Source: Clostridiales bacterium
GTDB taxonomy: Bacteria > Bacillota > Clostridia > Oscillospirales > Oscillospiraceae
NCBI GenBank assembly: GCA_004558025.1
Contig: SFEG01000007.1
Coordinates: 1 to 64,000 of the forward strand
Direction: 5' to 3'
DNA length: 64,000 nucleotides
Made by a program: the position numbers and the translations under genes. Every line of letters begins with the position of its first letter. Position 1 is the first letter of the stretch. Below the pieces are notes generated by a model, which saw nothing but the letters and a program-made list of their open reading frames with translations, was not told where the DNA came from and made no database searches. Below are positions 14,984 to 23,162 of the stretch, one piece after another.

Positions 14984-15697
14984 TTATAGAGTGATGCCGC
15001 ATTCGCGGACGTATTCAGCGAATTTCTCGGTGATATAGACCTGCGCGTCAAGTCCGCGCCCGGCCTTTATTAGTTCGACTATGTGCTCGCTCTGCTCGAT
15101 GAGCCCCTCGAGCCCCCAGTGCCCGGCGCAGTGCCGCCAAAGCCCCTGCGATATCTCGGTAAAGGAGTTCATCAGCAGAATAAATACCTCGTTGCCGCTC
15201 AGCCGGCAGATCAGATAGTGAAACTCCTTGGTCATCGTGCCGAGCTCGTCGGCGCCGAGCCCCTGCCCGCGCACGGCTTTGAAGCGTTCGATGTACTCCT
15301 CGAGAACACGGATATCCTCATCGCTGTGCGAGGCCGCGAGTCGGATGAGCGCGCCGCCCTCGATGGCGTTTCGCGTCTCAACGAGCGAAACGATGCGCTC
15401 GCGCGTCATATGCTGCTCGCCCGAGCGCAGTATCTCGTGCAGCGTATCGTAATTTCCGCTTGCGATGTAGTCGGCAACATATGTTCCGTGGCGCGGGACG
15501 ATATCGAGAAAACCCGTGCGCTCAAGATCCTTTATCGCAAGGTGGATCGCCGACTGGTTTATCCCCGTGCGCTCGGAAAGCTCACGCTCGCTCGGAAGCT
15601 TCTGCCCCGGGCTGAGCTCACCTGTGAGTATCTTGGATTTTATGTTCTCGAAAAAGCATTCCTTTGCCGAGGGGATGCTTATTTTTTCAAATGCCAT
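14984..15697 (-). CDS. FadR-type GntR family transcriptional regulator
   Basis: A 237-residue regulator with an N-terminal winged helix (KLPSERELSERTGINQSAIHLAIKDLERTGFLDIVPRHGTYV) and a C-terminal FCD ligand-binding domain of helices with EFHYLICRLSGNEVF carrying a likely metal-binding histidine. Such proteins repress genes of organic-acid or acyl-CoA catabolism and respond to the substrate. It diverges from the YdhR-dehydratase operon, and two similar TTGTGA-type palindromes lie in the shared region, so it very likely controls that operon and itself. ATG at 15697 is preferred; an in-frame ATG at 15715 is within the operator. Confidence 0.92.
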   Translation of the reverse strand: MAFEKISIPSAKECFFENIKSKILTGELSPGQKLPSERELSERTGINQSAIHLAIKDLERTGFLDIVPRHGTYVADYIASGNYDTLHEILRSGEQHMTRERIVSLVETRNAIEGGALIRLAASHSDEDIRVLEEYIERFKAVRGQGLGADELGTMTKEFHYLICRLSGNEVFILLMNSFTEISQGLWRHCAGHWGLEGLIEQSEHIVELIKAGRGLDAQVYITEKFAEYVRECGITL

Positions 15698-15719
15698 AAC
15701 CGTTACCGCCTGCATAGAC

Positions 15720-15739
15720 TTGTGATTGATTAATCACAA
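15720..15739. promoter_or_regulatory. Operator-like palindrome at the GntR gene start
   Basis: TTGTGATT-GATT-AATCACAA, with 8-base perfect arms, lies just upstream of the regulator start codon. It matches the half-sites of the palindrome at 15842-15857, so autoregulation is likely. Confidence 0.65.
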
Positions 15740-15808
15740 TCACAGGAATATTATGCAGCATTTTTTCGCTCTTGTCAAGAAAATTTCCCGAATTTCCGCA
15801 CATTTTTA

Positions 15809-15857
15809 TTGACACAAAAATATCTATGTGCTAATATGCACTTGTGATTATTCACAA
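15809..15857 (+). promoter_or_regulatory. Promoter and operator of the second dehydratase operon
   Basis: TTGACA (15809-15814), 17 bases, TAATAT (15832-15837), then TTGTGA-TTAT-TCACAA (15842-15857) across the predicted start site. The operator half-site is shared with 15720-15739. The layout is that of a strong promoter blocked by the adjacent FadR-type repressor until its ligand appears. Confidence 0.75.
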
Positions 15858-15880
15858 CGCGGCAAAGGAGTAAGACTGTT

Positions 15881-16332
15881 ATGGTCATGCTGTACATAAA
15901 CTTCTCGATAGCGCCGCTTAAGCTGACGGGAGGCTGTTCCTCGGGCGAAAAAACGGCGTTATCAACATGGATAAGGCGGAGAAATTTTTCCCGCCCGAAA
16001 CGGAGAAGGAGATCGCCGATTTTCCGGGACTGAAGCGGAAGGTCTGGGCGGTCTCTCCCGACGGTCGCCGCGGAACGGGCTTTTACCTGTTTGCCGACCG
16101 CGAAAGCGAAGAAAAACGCGCGGAATATGCAAAAAGGTTTTACCCGAAGACTCCGGGGCTGTATAATGTAAAGTGCGACATCTTAGAGGCCATGGAGGCC
16201 TCGTCGCGCGTCACGCGTGCAGACCTCAACTGTCCGGCAAATCCGGGCTTCACTCCGGCAGACTACGAAGTGTGGTTTGCCCCCAAAAAGAATAGTACGT
16301 TAAGGAAGATAAAGAGGCTTCTTGCCAAATAA
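15881..16332 (+). CDS. YdhR-like (putative monooxygenase) protein with an apparent -1 frameshift
   Basis: The family fold has an N-terminal strand followed by a helix and a GxYLF strand. The strand (MVMLYINFSIAP) begins at an ATG at 15881 with AAAGGAG upstream. The rest (FPGLKRKVWAVSPDG, GFYLFADRESEEKRAEYA, ILEAMEASSRVTRADL) is in the next frame and runs to 16332. The frames join at an A6 run (15948-15953); sliding back one base there gives a continuous protein of about 150 residues. The downstream frame alone would start at 15967 without a ribosome site. It could be a sequencing indel, a broken gene, or true slippage. It is the first gene of the dehydratase operon. Confidence 0.7.
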
Positions 16333-16345
16333 AGAGGAGGATACC

Positions 16346-17542
16346 ATGAAAGATCTAAAGCACCTCATCTACTTTGAAGACCTGCTCACCGAGGCGAACA
16401 ACAAGCTCGTCAAGCAGGCTTCCGAGGAGGGAAGGCTGGCGCTGGGCTACACCTGTTATTTCGTTCCCGAGGTACTGCTGAACCTCGGCGGCTGCTTCTC
16501 GGTGCGCCTGCGCGCCCCGGGAACGAGCAACACCGACATCGGCACATACTACATGACCAACAAGACCTGCCCCTTCACGCGCAGCATTCTCGAGCGCAGC
16601 ATGGAGGGCGGATATAACTTCCTGTCGGCCATGTTCTCGTCCGAGACCTGCCAGATGATGCACCGTGCGCATGAGTACTTCGACATAATGGGGCTCGTCA
16701 AGGAGCAGAACCCGAAGTTTTTCATGAGCATGATGGACGTGCCCTTTGTCACAACAAAGGCCGCCTACGAGCATTACGAGGCGCAGCTTCGCAAGTACAT
16801 ACTCAAGCCGCTCGAGGAGGTCTACGGCGTGGATGTTTCCGACGAGGCCATCCGCAAGGCCATAGAGGAGCACAACGAGATCTGCCGCATCATTACAGAG
16901 CTCGGCGATCTGCGCAAGCTCCCCAACCCGCCGATCACGAGCTACGAGTTCCATGTTATCCAGCTCGTTTCCGAGTGCTGCCCGCAGTATCTTATTAAGG
17001 ATAAGCTCGAAGAAACGCTCAAGGAAATCAAAAATCGCAAGGTCGATCCCAAGCCGGGCTACCGCGCACGCATCGTCGTGACGGGCTCGGAGGTCGACGA
17101 TCCCGCGTTTACTAAGCTTTTGGAGGACTGCGGCGCATACGTCGTGGCCGACCGCTACTGCTACGGCTCGCTGCCCGGCAGGGAGGAGATCGAGATCCGC
17201 GAGGGCGAGAGCGCTCTGACCGCCGTCGCGCGGCATTATCTCTCCACCAGCGAATGCCCGCGCTTTATGAACAAGGAAAAGCAGGTCCAGCGCCGCGGCT
17301 ACTTAAAGCAGCTTGTTAACGATTACGATGCAGACGGCGTTCTGTACCTCCAGATGAAGTTCTGCGAGTTCTGGAGCTACGAGCGCGTCATGGGCGTGCA
17401 CGATATGAACGATGTCGAGGGCATACCCTGCATCGGCGTTGAGAAGGAATACACGATGGCCTCGGCAGGTCAGCTGCGCACAAGGTTCCAGGCCTTTGTC
17501 GAGAGCATCGAGATAAAGAAGATACAGGGAGGTAAAATGTGA
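16346..17542 (+). CDS. 2-hydroxyacyl-CoA dehydratase family protein, smaller subunit (copy 2)
   Basis: A 398-residue paralogue of the protein at 8625-9818, alignable end to end (MKDLKHLIYFEDLL, GYTCYFVPEVLLNLGGCFSV, NPPITSYEFHV, QMKFCEFWSYERV, ASAGQLRTRFQAFVESIEIK). Cysteines of the FCEFW motif and others are candidates for the [4Fe-4S] cluster of this family. GAGGAGG lies 6 bases before the ATG, 13 bases after the YdhR-like stop. Its TGA overlaps the ATG of the next subunit (TGATG). Expression is likely set by the GntR-type operator upstream. It could act on a different acyl-CoA from copy 1. Confidence 0.9.
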   Translation: MKDLKHLIYFEDLLTEANNKLVKQASEEGRLALGYTCYFVPEVLLNLGGCFSVRLRAPGTSNTDIGTYYMTNKTCPFTRSILERSMEGGYNFLSAMFSSETCQMMHRAHEYFDIMGLVKEQNPKFFMSMMDVPFVTTKAAYEHYEAQLRKYILKPLEEVYGVDVSDEAIRKAIEEHNEICRIITELGDLRKLPNPPITSYEFHVIQLVSECCPQYLIKDKLEETLKEIKNRKVDPKPGYRARIVVTGSEVDDPAFTKLLEDCGAYVVADRYCYGSLPGREEIEIREGESALTAVARHYLSTSECPRFMNKEKQVQRRGYLKQLVNDYDADGVLYLQMKFCEFWSYERVMGVHDMNDVEGIPCIGVEKEYTMASAGQLRTRFQAFVESIEIKKIQGGKM

Positions 17543-19065
17543 TGGCAAACGAGGCAAAACGCTTTTACAAGGGCAGCGGCATCGCAAAGCACCGCGAGTG
17601 GCGCGGCCTGAAGGACACCTTTTATGATTACACCCAGTGGGTCATAAACCTCGGCATACTGGCGAAGTTCATCACCATTTCCCCCGTGCGCATAGTCAAG
17701 GGTCTGTTCGAGTACCGCTGGTTCGGTGGCTACATCGGCGCGCTGCACATGGTGGATAAGTGCACGGCCGGTATGCGCGGCCCTGCGCTGCGCGTATCGC
17801 ATACGCAGATGCACGCCATCATGAAGGGCACGACCGGCATGATCGGCAACAGCATGAAGGGCGACCGCCGCTTCGGCGACACGAAGGCCGCCGACAAATT
17901 CGTCATGCTCGAGCAGACCATGTGCCCCGAGATCGTCGCGGGCTTCCCGAACCTCAAGGCTCTGCCGCTGGAGGTCCTGCAGGGACTTCTGGGCACTTAT
18001 ATGGATCAGAATCTCGCCCCGTTTTACATGGACATCATGGAAAACGTCGGCCTTCCGGCCGACTCCTGCCGCCTGAGCGCAAACGCCGCCGGAGTTGCGA
18101 TAAACGACGATTACCCGCAGGTCGGCGCATGCCTTGTCACTAACAACATGCCCTGCGACTCCTCGACCATGAACAGTCAGCTCATAGAGCGCCGCATCAC
18201 CATACCCACGACCGTTGCCGGTATCCCCATGCGCTGGGAAGACCCCGACACCGACAAATATGCCCTCGCCCAGATGAAGGAGACCATAAAGTTCATCGAG
18301 GACACGACCGGCGAAAAGTTCGACGAGAAGGCATTCTTTGAGGTCATGAAGCAGCACAATAAAGAGGTGCGCAACGAGTTCGAGGTCTGGGATATTGCGA
18401 AAACGAAGTACACTCCCTTCGGCAACGTCATTTCACCGCTGTTCCACGCCTTCTACTTCACCTTCTCCGGCGGCAGCATGCCGTATATCGACAAGACCGC
18501 GAAGAAGGCGCTCAGGATCGCCGAAAAGGCTTACAGAAATAAGGTTGTCAGCTATGATAAGGTGCGCCACCGCATGATAACCTGGGGCGGCCCGGGCTGC
18601 TACTATGTCGACTTCAACACCTGGGCATATAACTGCTGGGGCGTTCTCGTCGCAGCGCAGATGGACATGTTCTCCGGCAATGTCATCATCTCCGAGGATA
18701 ACCTCGACGAGGCGCTTATCGGCATTGCGCACAACTACGAGCGCGGAGTCATGCGCCGCCACCTCACCGGCGGATATCAGCATCTGCTCGAGGTCTGGGA
18801 CGAGGCGGAGAAGTTCAACTGCGACATCGTCCTTGTTTATGACGATATCACCTGCAAGGGCGCGATGGGTCTTGCCGGCGTCGTGAACGATCAGGCCAAG
18901 GACAAAAACAAGCACCTTGTCTGGGTGCAGAACGATATGTTCGACCACCGCACCATAAGCCGCAACGAGATGCGCAGGCAGTTTTCCGAATACATGACCG
19001 CCGTCATGCAGGAGGAGCCCCTCGACGCGAGCCTCGTGGACTTTGACGATTACGAAGGATGGTAA
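17542..19065 (+). CDS. 2-hydroxyacyl-CoA dehydratase family protein, larger subunit (copy 2)
   Basis: A 507-residue paralogue of the protein at 7079-8623. Shared landmarks are HREWRGLKDTFYDY near the N-terminus, TNNMPCDSSTMNSQ, MRRHLTGGYQHLLE and DDITCKGAMGLAGV with the conserved cysteine. It pairs with the upstream subunit through an overlapping start and stop. The family role is radical-type dehydration or reduction of acyl-CoA, dependent on an ATP-driven activator not encoded here. Its C-terminus ends in DFDDYEGW, close to the DFDDCDAF of copy 1, which suggests little is lost in copy 1 despite the repeat-derived stop. Confidence 0.9.
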   Translation: MANEAKRFYKGSGIAKHREWRGLKDTFYDYTQWVINLGILAKFITISPVRIVKGLFEYRWFGGYIGALHMVDKCTAGMRGPALRVSHTQMHAIMKGTTGMIGNSMKGDRRFGDTKAADKFVMLEQTMCPEIVAGFPNLKALPLEVLQGLLGTYMDQNLAPFYMDIMENVGLPADSCRLSANAAGVAINDDYPQVGACLVTNNMPCDSSTMNSQLIERRITIPTTVAGIPMRWEDPDTDKYALAQMKETIKFIEDTTGEKFDEKAFFEVMKQHNKEVRNEFEVWDIAKTKYTPFGNVISPLFHAFYFTFSGGSMPYIDKTAKKALRIAEKAYRNKVVSYDKVRHRMITWGGPGCYYVDFNTWAYNCWGVLVAAQMDMFSGNVIISEDNLDEALIGIAHNYERGVMRRHLTGGYQHLLEVWDEAEKFNCDIVLVYDDITCKGAMGLAGVVNDQAKDKNKHLVWVQNDMFDHRTISRNEMRRQFSEYMTAVMQEEPLDASLVDFDDYEGW

Positions 19066-19223
19066 TGAAAATGAAAAAGAAGCTTCTTATCGGAACACTG
19101 AGCATCATCCCCCTGAGCATGCTCATTTACTGGTTCAATCTTGACAATAAGCTGCTGTACTACGGCGTCCGTCCGATCCTCAATAAGGTCTATAACTCGC
19201 AGAAGCGCGACGTTAAACTGTGA
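19065..19223 (+). CDS. Small single-pass membrane protein at the end of the dehydratase operon
   Basis: A 52-residue protein: a Lys-rich start (MKMKKK), one hydrophobic helix (LLIGTLSIIPLSMLIYWF) and a basic tail. The ATG overlaps the stop of the dehydratase subunit as TAATG, the same coupling as between the subunits. A second in-frame ATG lies at 19071. Copy 1 of the dehydratase pair has no counterpart. I do not recognise a family, and a membrane-tethering role would be speculation. The TGA stop is directly followed by the TTTTT edge of a repeat. Confidence 0.7.
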   Translation: MKMKKKLLIGTLSIIPLSMLIYWFNLDNKLLYYGVRPILNKVYNSQKRDVKL

Positions 19224-19451
19224 TTTTTCAGTGGCGCTTTTTCAGTGGCGCTTTAGCGCCGCTGCGAACACGTTTATTGCGGTGTCCCGGTGTCGAAACA
19301 TTGGCATAAGCAGTAGCGTTTCGCGTCACATAAGTGCAATGAAAATTTACCTCGCTCATATGTAAAGCGGCAATTTTCCGGTTTGCCGGCATTTTCGATA
19401 CCGTGCAACTGCAATATGCGTATGAGTACAGCGTCAAAGCGCCTCTAAAAA
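19224..19451. repeat. MITE-like dispersed repeat, copy 7
   Basis: It begins with two tandem edges (TTTTTCAGTGGCGC, TTTTTCAGTGGCGC). The left arm has CCCGGTGTCGAAAC and the right arm GGCAATTTTCCGGTTTGCCGG then TTTTCGATACCG, ending GCGCCTCTAAAAA. It starts on the base after the small membrane protein stop codon. Confidence 0.8.
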
Positions 19452-19452
19452 T

Positions 19453-19506
19453 GCCTTCCCATTCGAGGGGGGGAGGTGTCGGCCGAAGGCTGACGGATGA
19501 GGTGCA
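19453..19506. repeat. CACCTCATCC..GGGGAAGG-type hairpin repeat (diverged)
   Basis: CCTTCCCATTCGAGGGGGGGAGG followed by GTCGGCCGAAGGCTGACGGATGAGGTG is the inverted form of the repeat at 12134 and 49637. It is wedged between two MITE-like copies. Confidence 0.65.
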
Positions 19507-19510
19507 AACA

Positions 19511-19549
19511 AAAAGAGAGTGCAGATTTTCGTATGCACTCTCTCTTTTT
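19511..19549 (+). terminator. Orphan intrinsic terminator
   Basis: The stem AGAGAGTGCA/TGCACTCTCT has an A-run before and TTTTT after. No gene lies directly upstream, only repeats, so it was probably separated from its gene (perhaps the 19065 gene) by repeat insertions. The next MITE-like copy starts in its T-tract. Confidence 0.75.
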
Positions 19550-19774
19550 AGTGGCGTTTTTACATTGCTCCTATACAGTTTTTGCAGTATCCCGACCGGA
19601 AACGCGGGCGAAAACCTCGGTAAACGGAACGGGCAAGCCCGTTCCCTACAAGGTTGCAGAGCAATACCGTAGTGCGGTGTAAATCCGGTTTAGTCAGCAG
19701 GTGCGATACCGGGCTTCCGCAGTAAGCGTATTCGCAGCGGTGCTAAAGCGCCACTGAAAAGCGTCTCTAAAAAA
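19545..19774. repeat. MITE-like dispersed repeat, copy 8
   Basis: The left edge TTTTTAGTGGCG lies in a terminator T-tract. There is a central palindrome GGAACGGGC..GCCCGTTCC (19626-19645). The right arm ends with two edges, GCGCCACTGAAAA and GCGTCTCTAAAAAA. Together with copy 7 it fills the 630 bases between the dehydratase operon and the TetR gene. Confidence 0.8.
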
Positions 19775-19786
19775 CAAAAACGAGTG

Positions 19787-19815
19787 TTGATTTTCGGACG
19801 TTTGTATAGTAAGAT
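19787..19815 (+). promoter_or_regulatory. Probable promoter of the TetR-type gene
   Basis: TTGATT (19787-19792), 17 bases, TAAGAT (19810-19815), 40 bases before the start codon. Confidence 0.5.
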
Positions 19816-19854
19816 GTATTATAGATATAAATTAATGTAAGGAGCGCGGTGAGC

Positions 19855-20439
19855 ATGGAAACAGTCAGACCCAAAAAGGAAGACAGACGCGTAAGATACA
19901 CAAAGCAGGCGATAAGAGACGGCTTTCTGCGACTGCTTGCCGAAAAGCCGATAGAGAAGATAAGCGTGACGGAGATATGCCGCGAGGCGGACATAAACCG
20001 CGGCACATTTTACGCGCATTACTCCGACCCATACGAGCTCAAGCACAGTCTTGAAGATCAGTTGTCCGAGGCCATGGAGCAGCGCCTGCGCGAAAGCGGC
20101 TCAAAGCGCCTCAACTCGCTTCAGACACTGCGGCTTTTGAAGGAAAATCAGGAGCTCTGCCGCGTCTTTGCCGGCCCCTACGGCGACCATGATGCGATGC
20201 TCAAGGTCATCGCGCGGCATGCAGACGCGTATCTCGAGCAGGAGATACTTGTTTTGGGCGAGATGAGCGATCAGCTGGCCGAGTGCCTGAAGGGACTTCT
20301 GGTATCGTCGATATCGACCGTCGTTAAGTACTGGCTCGATACCGGCATGAAGGCCGAGCCCGAGCGCGTGGCCTATGTGCTCGACACCTATTGCTTCAGC
20401 GGCATAAAAGGCTTTTTGGACGATAAAGACCGCTTCTGA
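19855..20439 (+). CDS. TetR/AcrR family transcriptional regulator
   Basis: A 194-residue regulator. The N-terminal helix-turn-helix (YTKQAIRDGFLRLLAEKPIEKISVTEICREADINRGTFYAHYSDPYEL) is typical TetR, of the DhaS-like Firmicutes group whose C-terminal half is a helical ligand or dimer domain. Target genes are unknown and nothing divergent adjoins it. The start could be ATG 19855 or GTG 19849, both after AAGGAG. It is a single gene, followed after 110 bases by an unrelated lipoprotein gene. Confidence 0.9.
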   Translation: METVRPKKEDRRVRYTKQAIRDGFLRLLAEKPIEKISVTEICREADINRGTFYAHYSDPYELKHSLEDQLSEAMEQRLRESGSKRLNSLQTLRLLKENQELCRVFAGPYGDHDAMLKVIARHADAYLEQEILVLGEMSDQLAECLKGLLVSSISTVVKYWLDTGMKAEPERVAYVLDTYCFSGIKGFLDDKDRF

Positions 20440-20549
20440 TTTACATAATGTGTGGATAACTTTGCTGAAAGTGTGCAAAACTCTTGCGTTTTAAGCGATT
20501 TGTTTTTGCTTTGTTAACAAATCGTTACCGTGTGAAAGGTTGAAGATAA

Positions 20550-21719
20550 ATGAAGAAGATAATTTCCGTGCTGCTTTGCTGTGTGATGCTGGGCGCCTTG
20601 TGCGCATGTCAGCACGGCGGCGATTATGAAAAGCGCACGCCGGTGCCGCAGTTTGACATGATGGCAAGCTATAGCTTCGACGATGTGGATCTTAAAAACG
20701 ACGACGGCGTTTCGTATTACCGCCAGAGCCTCGGCCGGGCCGAGATAAGCTCGAAGGACGAGCGCGCGGCGCAGCGCATAAACGCCTCACTTGCCGAGCT
20801 CTACGTCAAGTTCAAGGCCGACGCGGAGCACACCTGCCGTGTCGCCGAGGATCAGCACGACGGAGAAACGATCGAGCTGAGCTACTACTGCACGCCGAGC
20901 ATCTCCCGCTGCGATACAAATGCCCTGAGCGTCGTGTTCGACATCTCGCAGGACGTCGGAGGTCTTCACGCCGACTACACGCGCGTAAGCCGCAGCTTCA
21001 ATGCCGATACCGGCGAGCAGCTTACGCTTGCCGATATGGCTCAGAACGAGGAGCAGCTCAAGACCTTCTTGAAAAACTACGTCGTCGGCCTTGCCGCCGG
21101 GGATAAGTACAAGGAAAACGGCGAGAGCATTCTGTTTGAAGATTTCGAGACGACAATAGGCGAGCTCGTCGACGCGGGCAGCAACTGGTATCTGAACGAC
21201 GCGGGACTCGTCGTGTACGCAAATCCCTACGATATAGCGCCGTACAGCTGCGGCGTGCTGCTGTTTGAGATACCGTATTCCGTGCTCGAGGAGTTCATCG
21301 ACGCCGATTTCATGCCCGTTGAGTACGAGGGCGATAACGGCATGGTGCTCGCCGATGACGGCGATAAGCTCGATCGCGACAGCATCAATATCCTCGACAC
21401 CGTGACGGTCGACGAGGAAGGGCAGAGCGTTGTGCTCTCGGCCGAGGAAACCGTGTACAACGTCAGGATCTACACCGAAAACCGCACCCTGTGGCAGCGC
21501 AATTACCTGACGACCGGCGAGGGCGTTGAGGTCAAAAGCTATATTCCCGACACGCAGGCGAACATCGCCGTCAGATATCAGCTGGCCGACGGAACGGAGA
21601 TAATCCGCGGCATATTCCAAAGCGGCAACGACGGCTCGATAATCCTCATCGATCTCCAGACCGTCGACTCGTTCAACGCGCTCAGCACAATAGACGGCGA
21701 CGAGGTCAGAAATTTCTGA
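20550..21719 (+). CDS. Lipoprotein with DUF4163/DUF3298-like domains
   Basis: A 389-residue secreted lipoprotein. The signal peptide ends in a lipobox LCAC at residues 17-20, so Cys20 would be lipidated. The region up to about 250 fits the DUF4163 plus DUF3298 pair found in RsiV and PdaC-type exported proteins (INASLAELYVKFKADAEH, GGLHADYTRVSRSFNADTGEQLTLADM, and a C-terminal strand region ending PVEYEG). The remaining 130 residues are an extra beta-rich domain with no family I can name. RsiV-like proteins can bind lysozyme, but no sigma factor adjoins this gene. AAAGG precedes the ATG. Confidence 0.8.
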   Translation: MKKIISVLLCCVMLGALCACQHGGDYEKRTPVPQFDMMASYSFDDVDLKNDDGVSYYRQSLGRAEISSKDERAAQRINASLAELYVKFKADAEHTCRVAEDQHDGETIELSYYCTPSISRCDTNALSVVFDISQDVGGLHADYTRVSRSFNADTGEQLTLADMAQNEEQLKTFLKNYVVGLAAGDKYKENGESILFEDFETTIGELVDAGSNWYLNDAGLVVYANPYDIAPYSCGVLLFEIPYSVLEEFIDADFMPVEYEGDNGMVLADDGDKLDRDSINILDTVTVDEEGQSVVLSAEETVYNVRIYTENRTLWQRNYLTTGEGVEVKSYIPDTQANIAVRYQLADGTEIIRGIFQSGNDGSIILIDLQTVDSFNALSTIDGDEVRNF

Positions 21720-21733
21720 TACGGAGGCGCACA

Positions 21734-22804
21734 GTGGAAAGACTTGCGAAAATTCGCGGCGGGCTCATTGATCTGGGGCTTGACGCGGTGCTGATAACCG
21801 ATGAGCTCAACCAGCGCTACGCGACGGGCTTTGCCTTTACAGACGGCGCTGTGCTCATAACGCTCGACAGGGCGTTTCTCATAACCGACTCGCGCTATAT
21901 CGAGGCGGCGGAAAAATGCGTTTCGCGCGATATAACGCTGCGCATGTTCGGCGCGGGCAAGCGGCTTACGGAGCTTGTGCGCGAGGCGATAGCCGAGTGC
22001 GGCGTAAAAACGCTCGGAGCGGAGGAATATTCGCTCTCGCACGGGGCGTTTTTGGCATGGCAGAGAGCGCTGGGCACGGAGCTTCACCCCTGCCAGAGCC
22101 TGTTTAACTCTCTTCGCGCGTCCAAGGATGAGGCGGAGCAGCGCAGCATGCGCCGTGCGCAGGCGATAGCCGAAAAGGCTCTGGATGATGTTCTGAGCAT
22201 CATCCGTCCGGGCGTCACCGAGCGCGACATAGCCGCCGAGATTACCTATCGGCTTTTAAAGCACGGCGGCGAGGGCAACAGCTTCGATCCAATCGCCGTG
22301 ACGGGCGCAAACTCCAGCATGCCGCACGGCGTACCGTCGGACACCGTAGTGCGCGAGGGTGATTTTGTGACGATGGACTTCGGCTGCCTCAAGGACGGCT
22401 ACTGCTCGGATATGACGCGCACCGTCGCCGTCGGCTATGCGACCGACGAGATGAAAAACGTTTACGATATCGTGCTTCGCGCGCAGCTTGCCGGCATAGC
22501 CAAGGCTGCGGCCGGGGTCAGCGGCGCGGAGATAGACGGTGCGGCGCGAAAGGTTATAGCCGACGCGGGCTACGGCGAATATTTCGGGCACAGCTTCGGC
22601 CACTCGCTGGGGCTTTATATCCACGAAAGCCCGGCCGCGGCTCCCTCGGTGAAAACGCCGATGCCGAACGGCGCTGTTATATCGGCAGAGCCGGGCATAT
22701 ATCTGCCGGGCAGATTCGGCGTCAGGATCGAGGATGTTCTCATTCTGCGCGAGGGCGGCTGCGAGGTCATAACGAAGGCAAACAAAGAGCTTGTTATTTT
22801 ATAG
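21734..22804 (+). CDS. Xaa-Pro aminopeptidase (M24 family)
   Basis: A 356-residue metallopeptidase with a creatinase-like N-terminal domain (1-125) and a pita-bread catalytic domain. All five metal ligands are visible: D in TMDFGC, D in CSDMTRT, H in GHSFGHSLG, E in SAEPGIYLP and E in VRIEDVLIL. It removes N-terminal residues in front of proline. The start is a GTG with CGGAGG about 9 bases upstream. It sits in the common Clostridia order peptidase, small membrane protein, efp. Confidence 0.95.
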   Translation: MERLAKIRGGLIDLGLDAVLITDELNQRYATGFAFTDGAVLITLDRAFLITDSRYIEAAEKCVSRDITLRMFGAGKRLTELVREAIAECGVKTLGAEEYSLSHGAFLAWQRALGTELHPCQSLFNSLRASKDEAEQRSMRRAQAIAEKALDDVLSIIRPGVTERDIAAEITYRLLKHGGEGNSFDPIAVTGANSSMPHGVPSDTVVREGDFVTMDFGCLKDGYCSDMTRTVAVGYATDEMKNVYDIVLRAQLAGIAKAAAGVSGAEIDGAARKVIADAGYGEYFGHSFGHSLGLYIHESPAAAPSVKTPMPNGAVISAEPGIYLPGRFGVRIEDVLILREGGCEVITKANKELVIL

Positions 22805-22817
22805 AGGAGAGAATATC

Positions 22818-23078
22818 ATGGCAAAGGGAAAAAAGAAAGAAAAGAAACTTAACTTCTCGCTCACTCCGTTTCTGTACATCGGCTTTGTGATCGTTTGCGC
22901 GACGGCGCTGCTGCAAAGCTTCGTTCCGAATTTCCCCGAGGGACTGCGGAACATCCTGTACATAATCGGAGTTTTGGCAATGGTTGTGTATATGTTCCAG
23001 ATCGCGTTTGAAAAACGCACCGGAAAACGCGAAAATGACGTTCCGGCAAAGGAAAACAAGAGCAAAAACAGAAAATAA
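22818..23078 (+). CDS. Small two-helix membrane protein upstream of efp
   Basis: An 86-residue protein with Lys-rich ends (MAKGKKKEKK, and KENKSKNRK at the tail) and two hydrophobic helices (LTPFLYIGFVIVCATALLQSF and ILYIIGVLAMVVYMFQIAF). No family is recognised. ATG at 22818 has GAGGAGAG upstream. It is 13 bases after the peptidase gene, so cotranscribed. Confidence 0.8.
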   Translation: MAKGKKKEKKLNFSLTPFLYIGFVIVCATALLQSFVPNFPEGLRNILYIIGVLAMVVYMFQIAFEKRTGKRENDVPAKENKSKNRK

Positions 23079-23162
23079 TCTTGCAATATGACGTAATTTA
23101 ATGTAAACTATTAAGGCTATAGACAAATTTAATTTTAGACTTCACATAGGAGGACAATCCAT

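Noticed and set aside
20451..20459. Perfect DnaA box TGTGGATAA
   Set aside because: A single box without clustering, AT-rich unwinding region or dnaA/dnaN nearby; not an origin.
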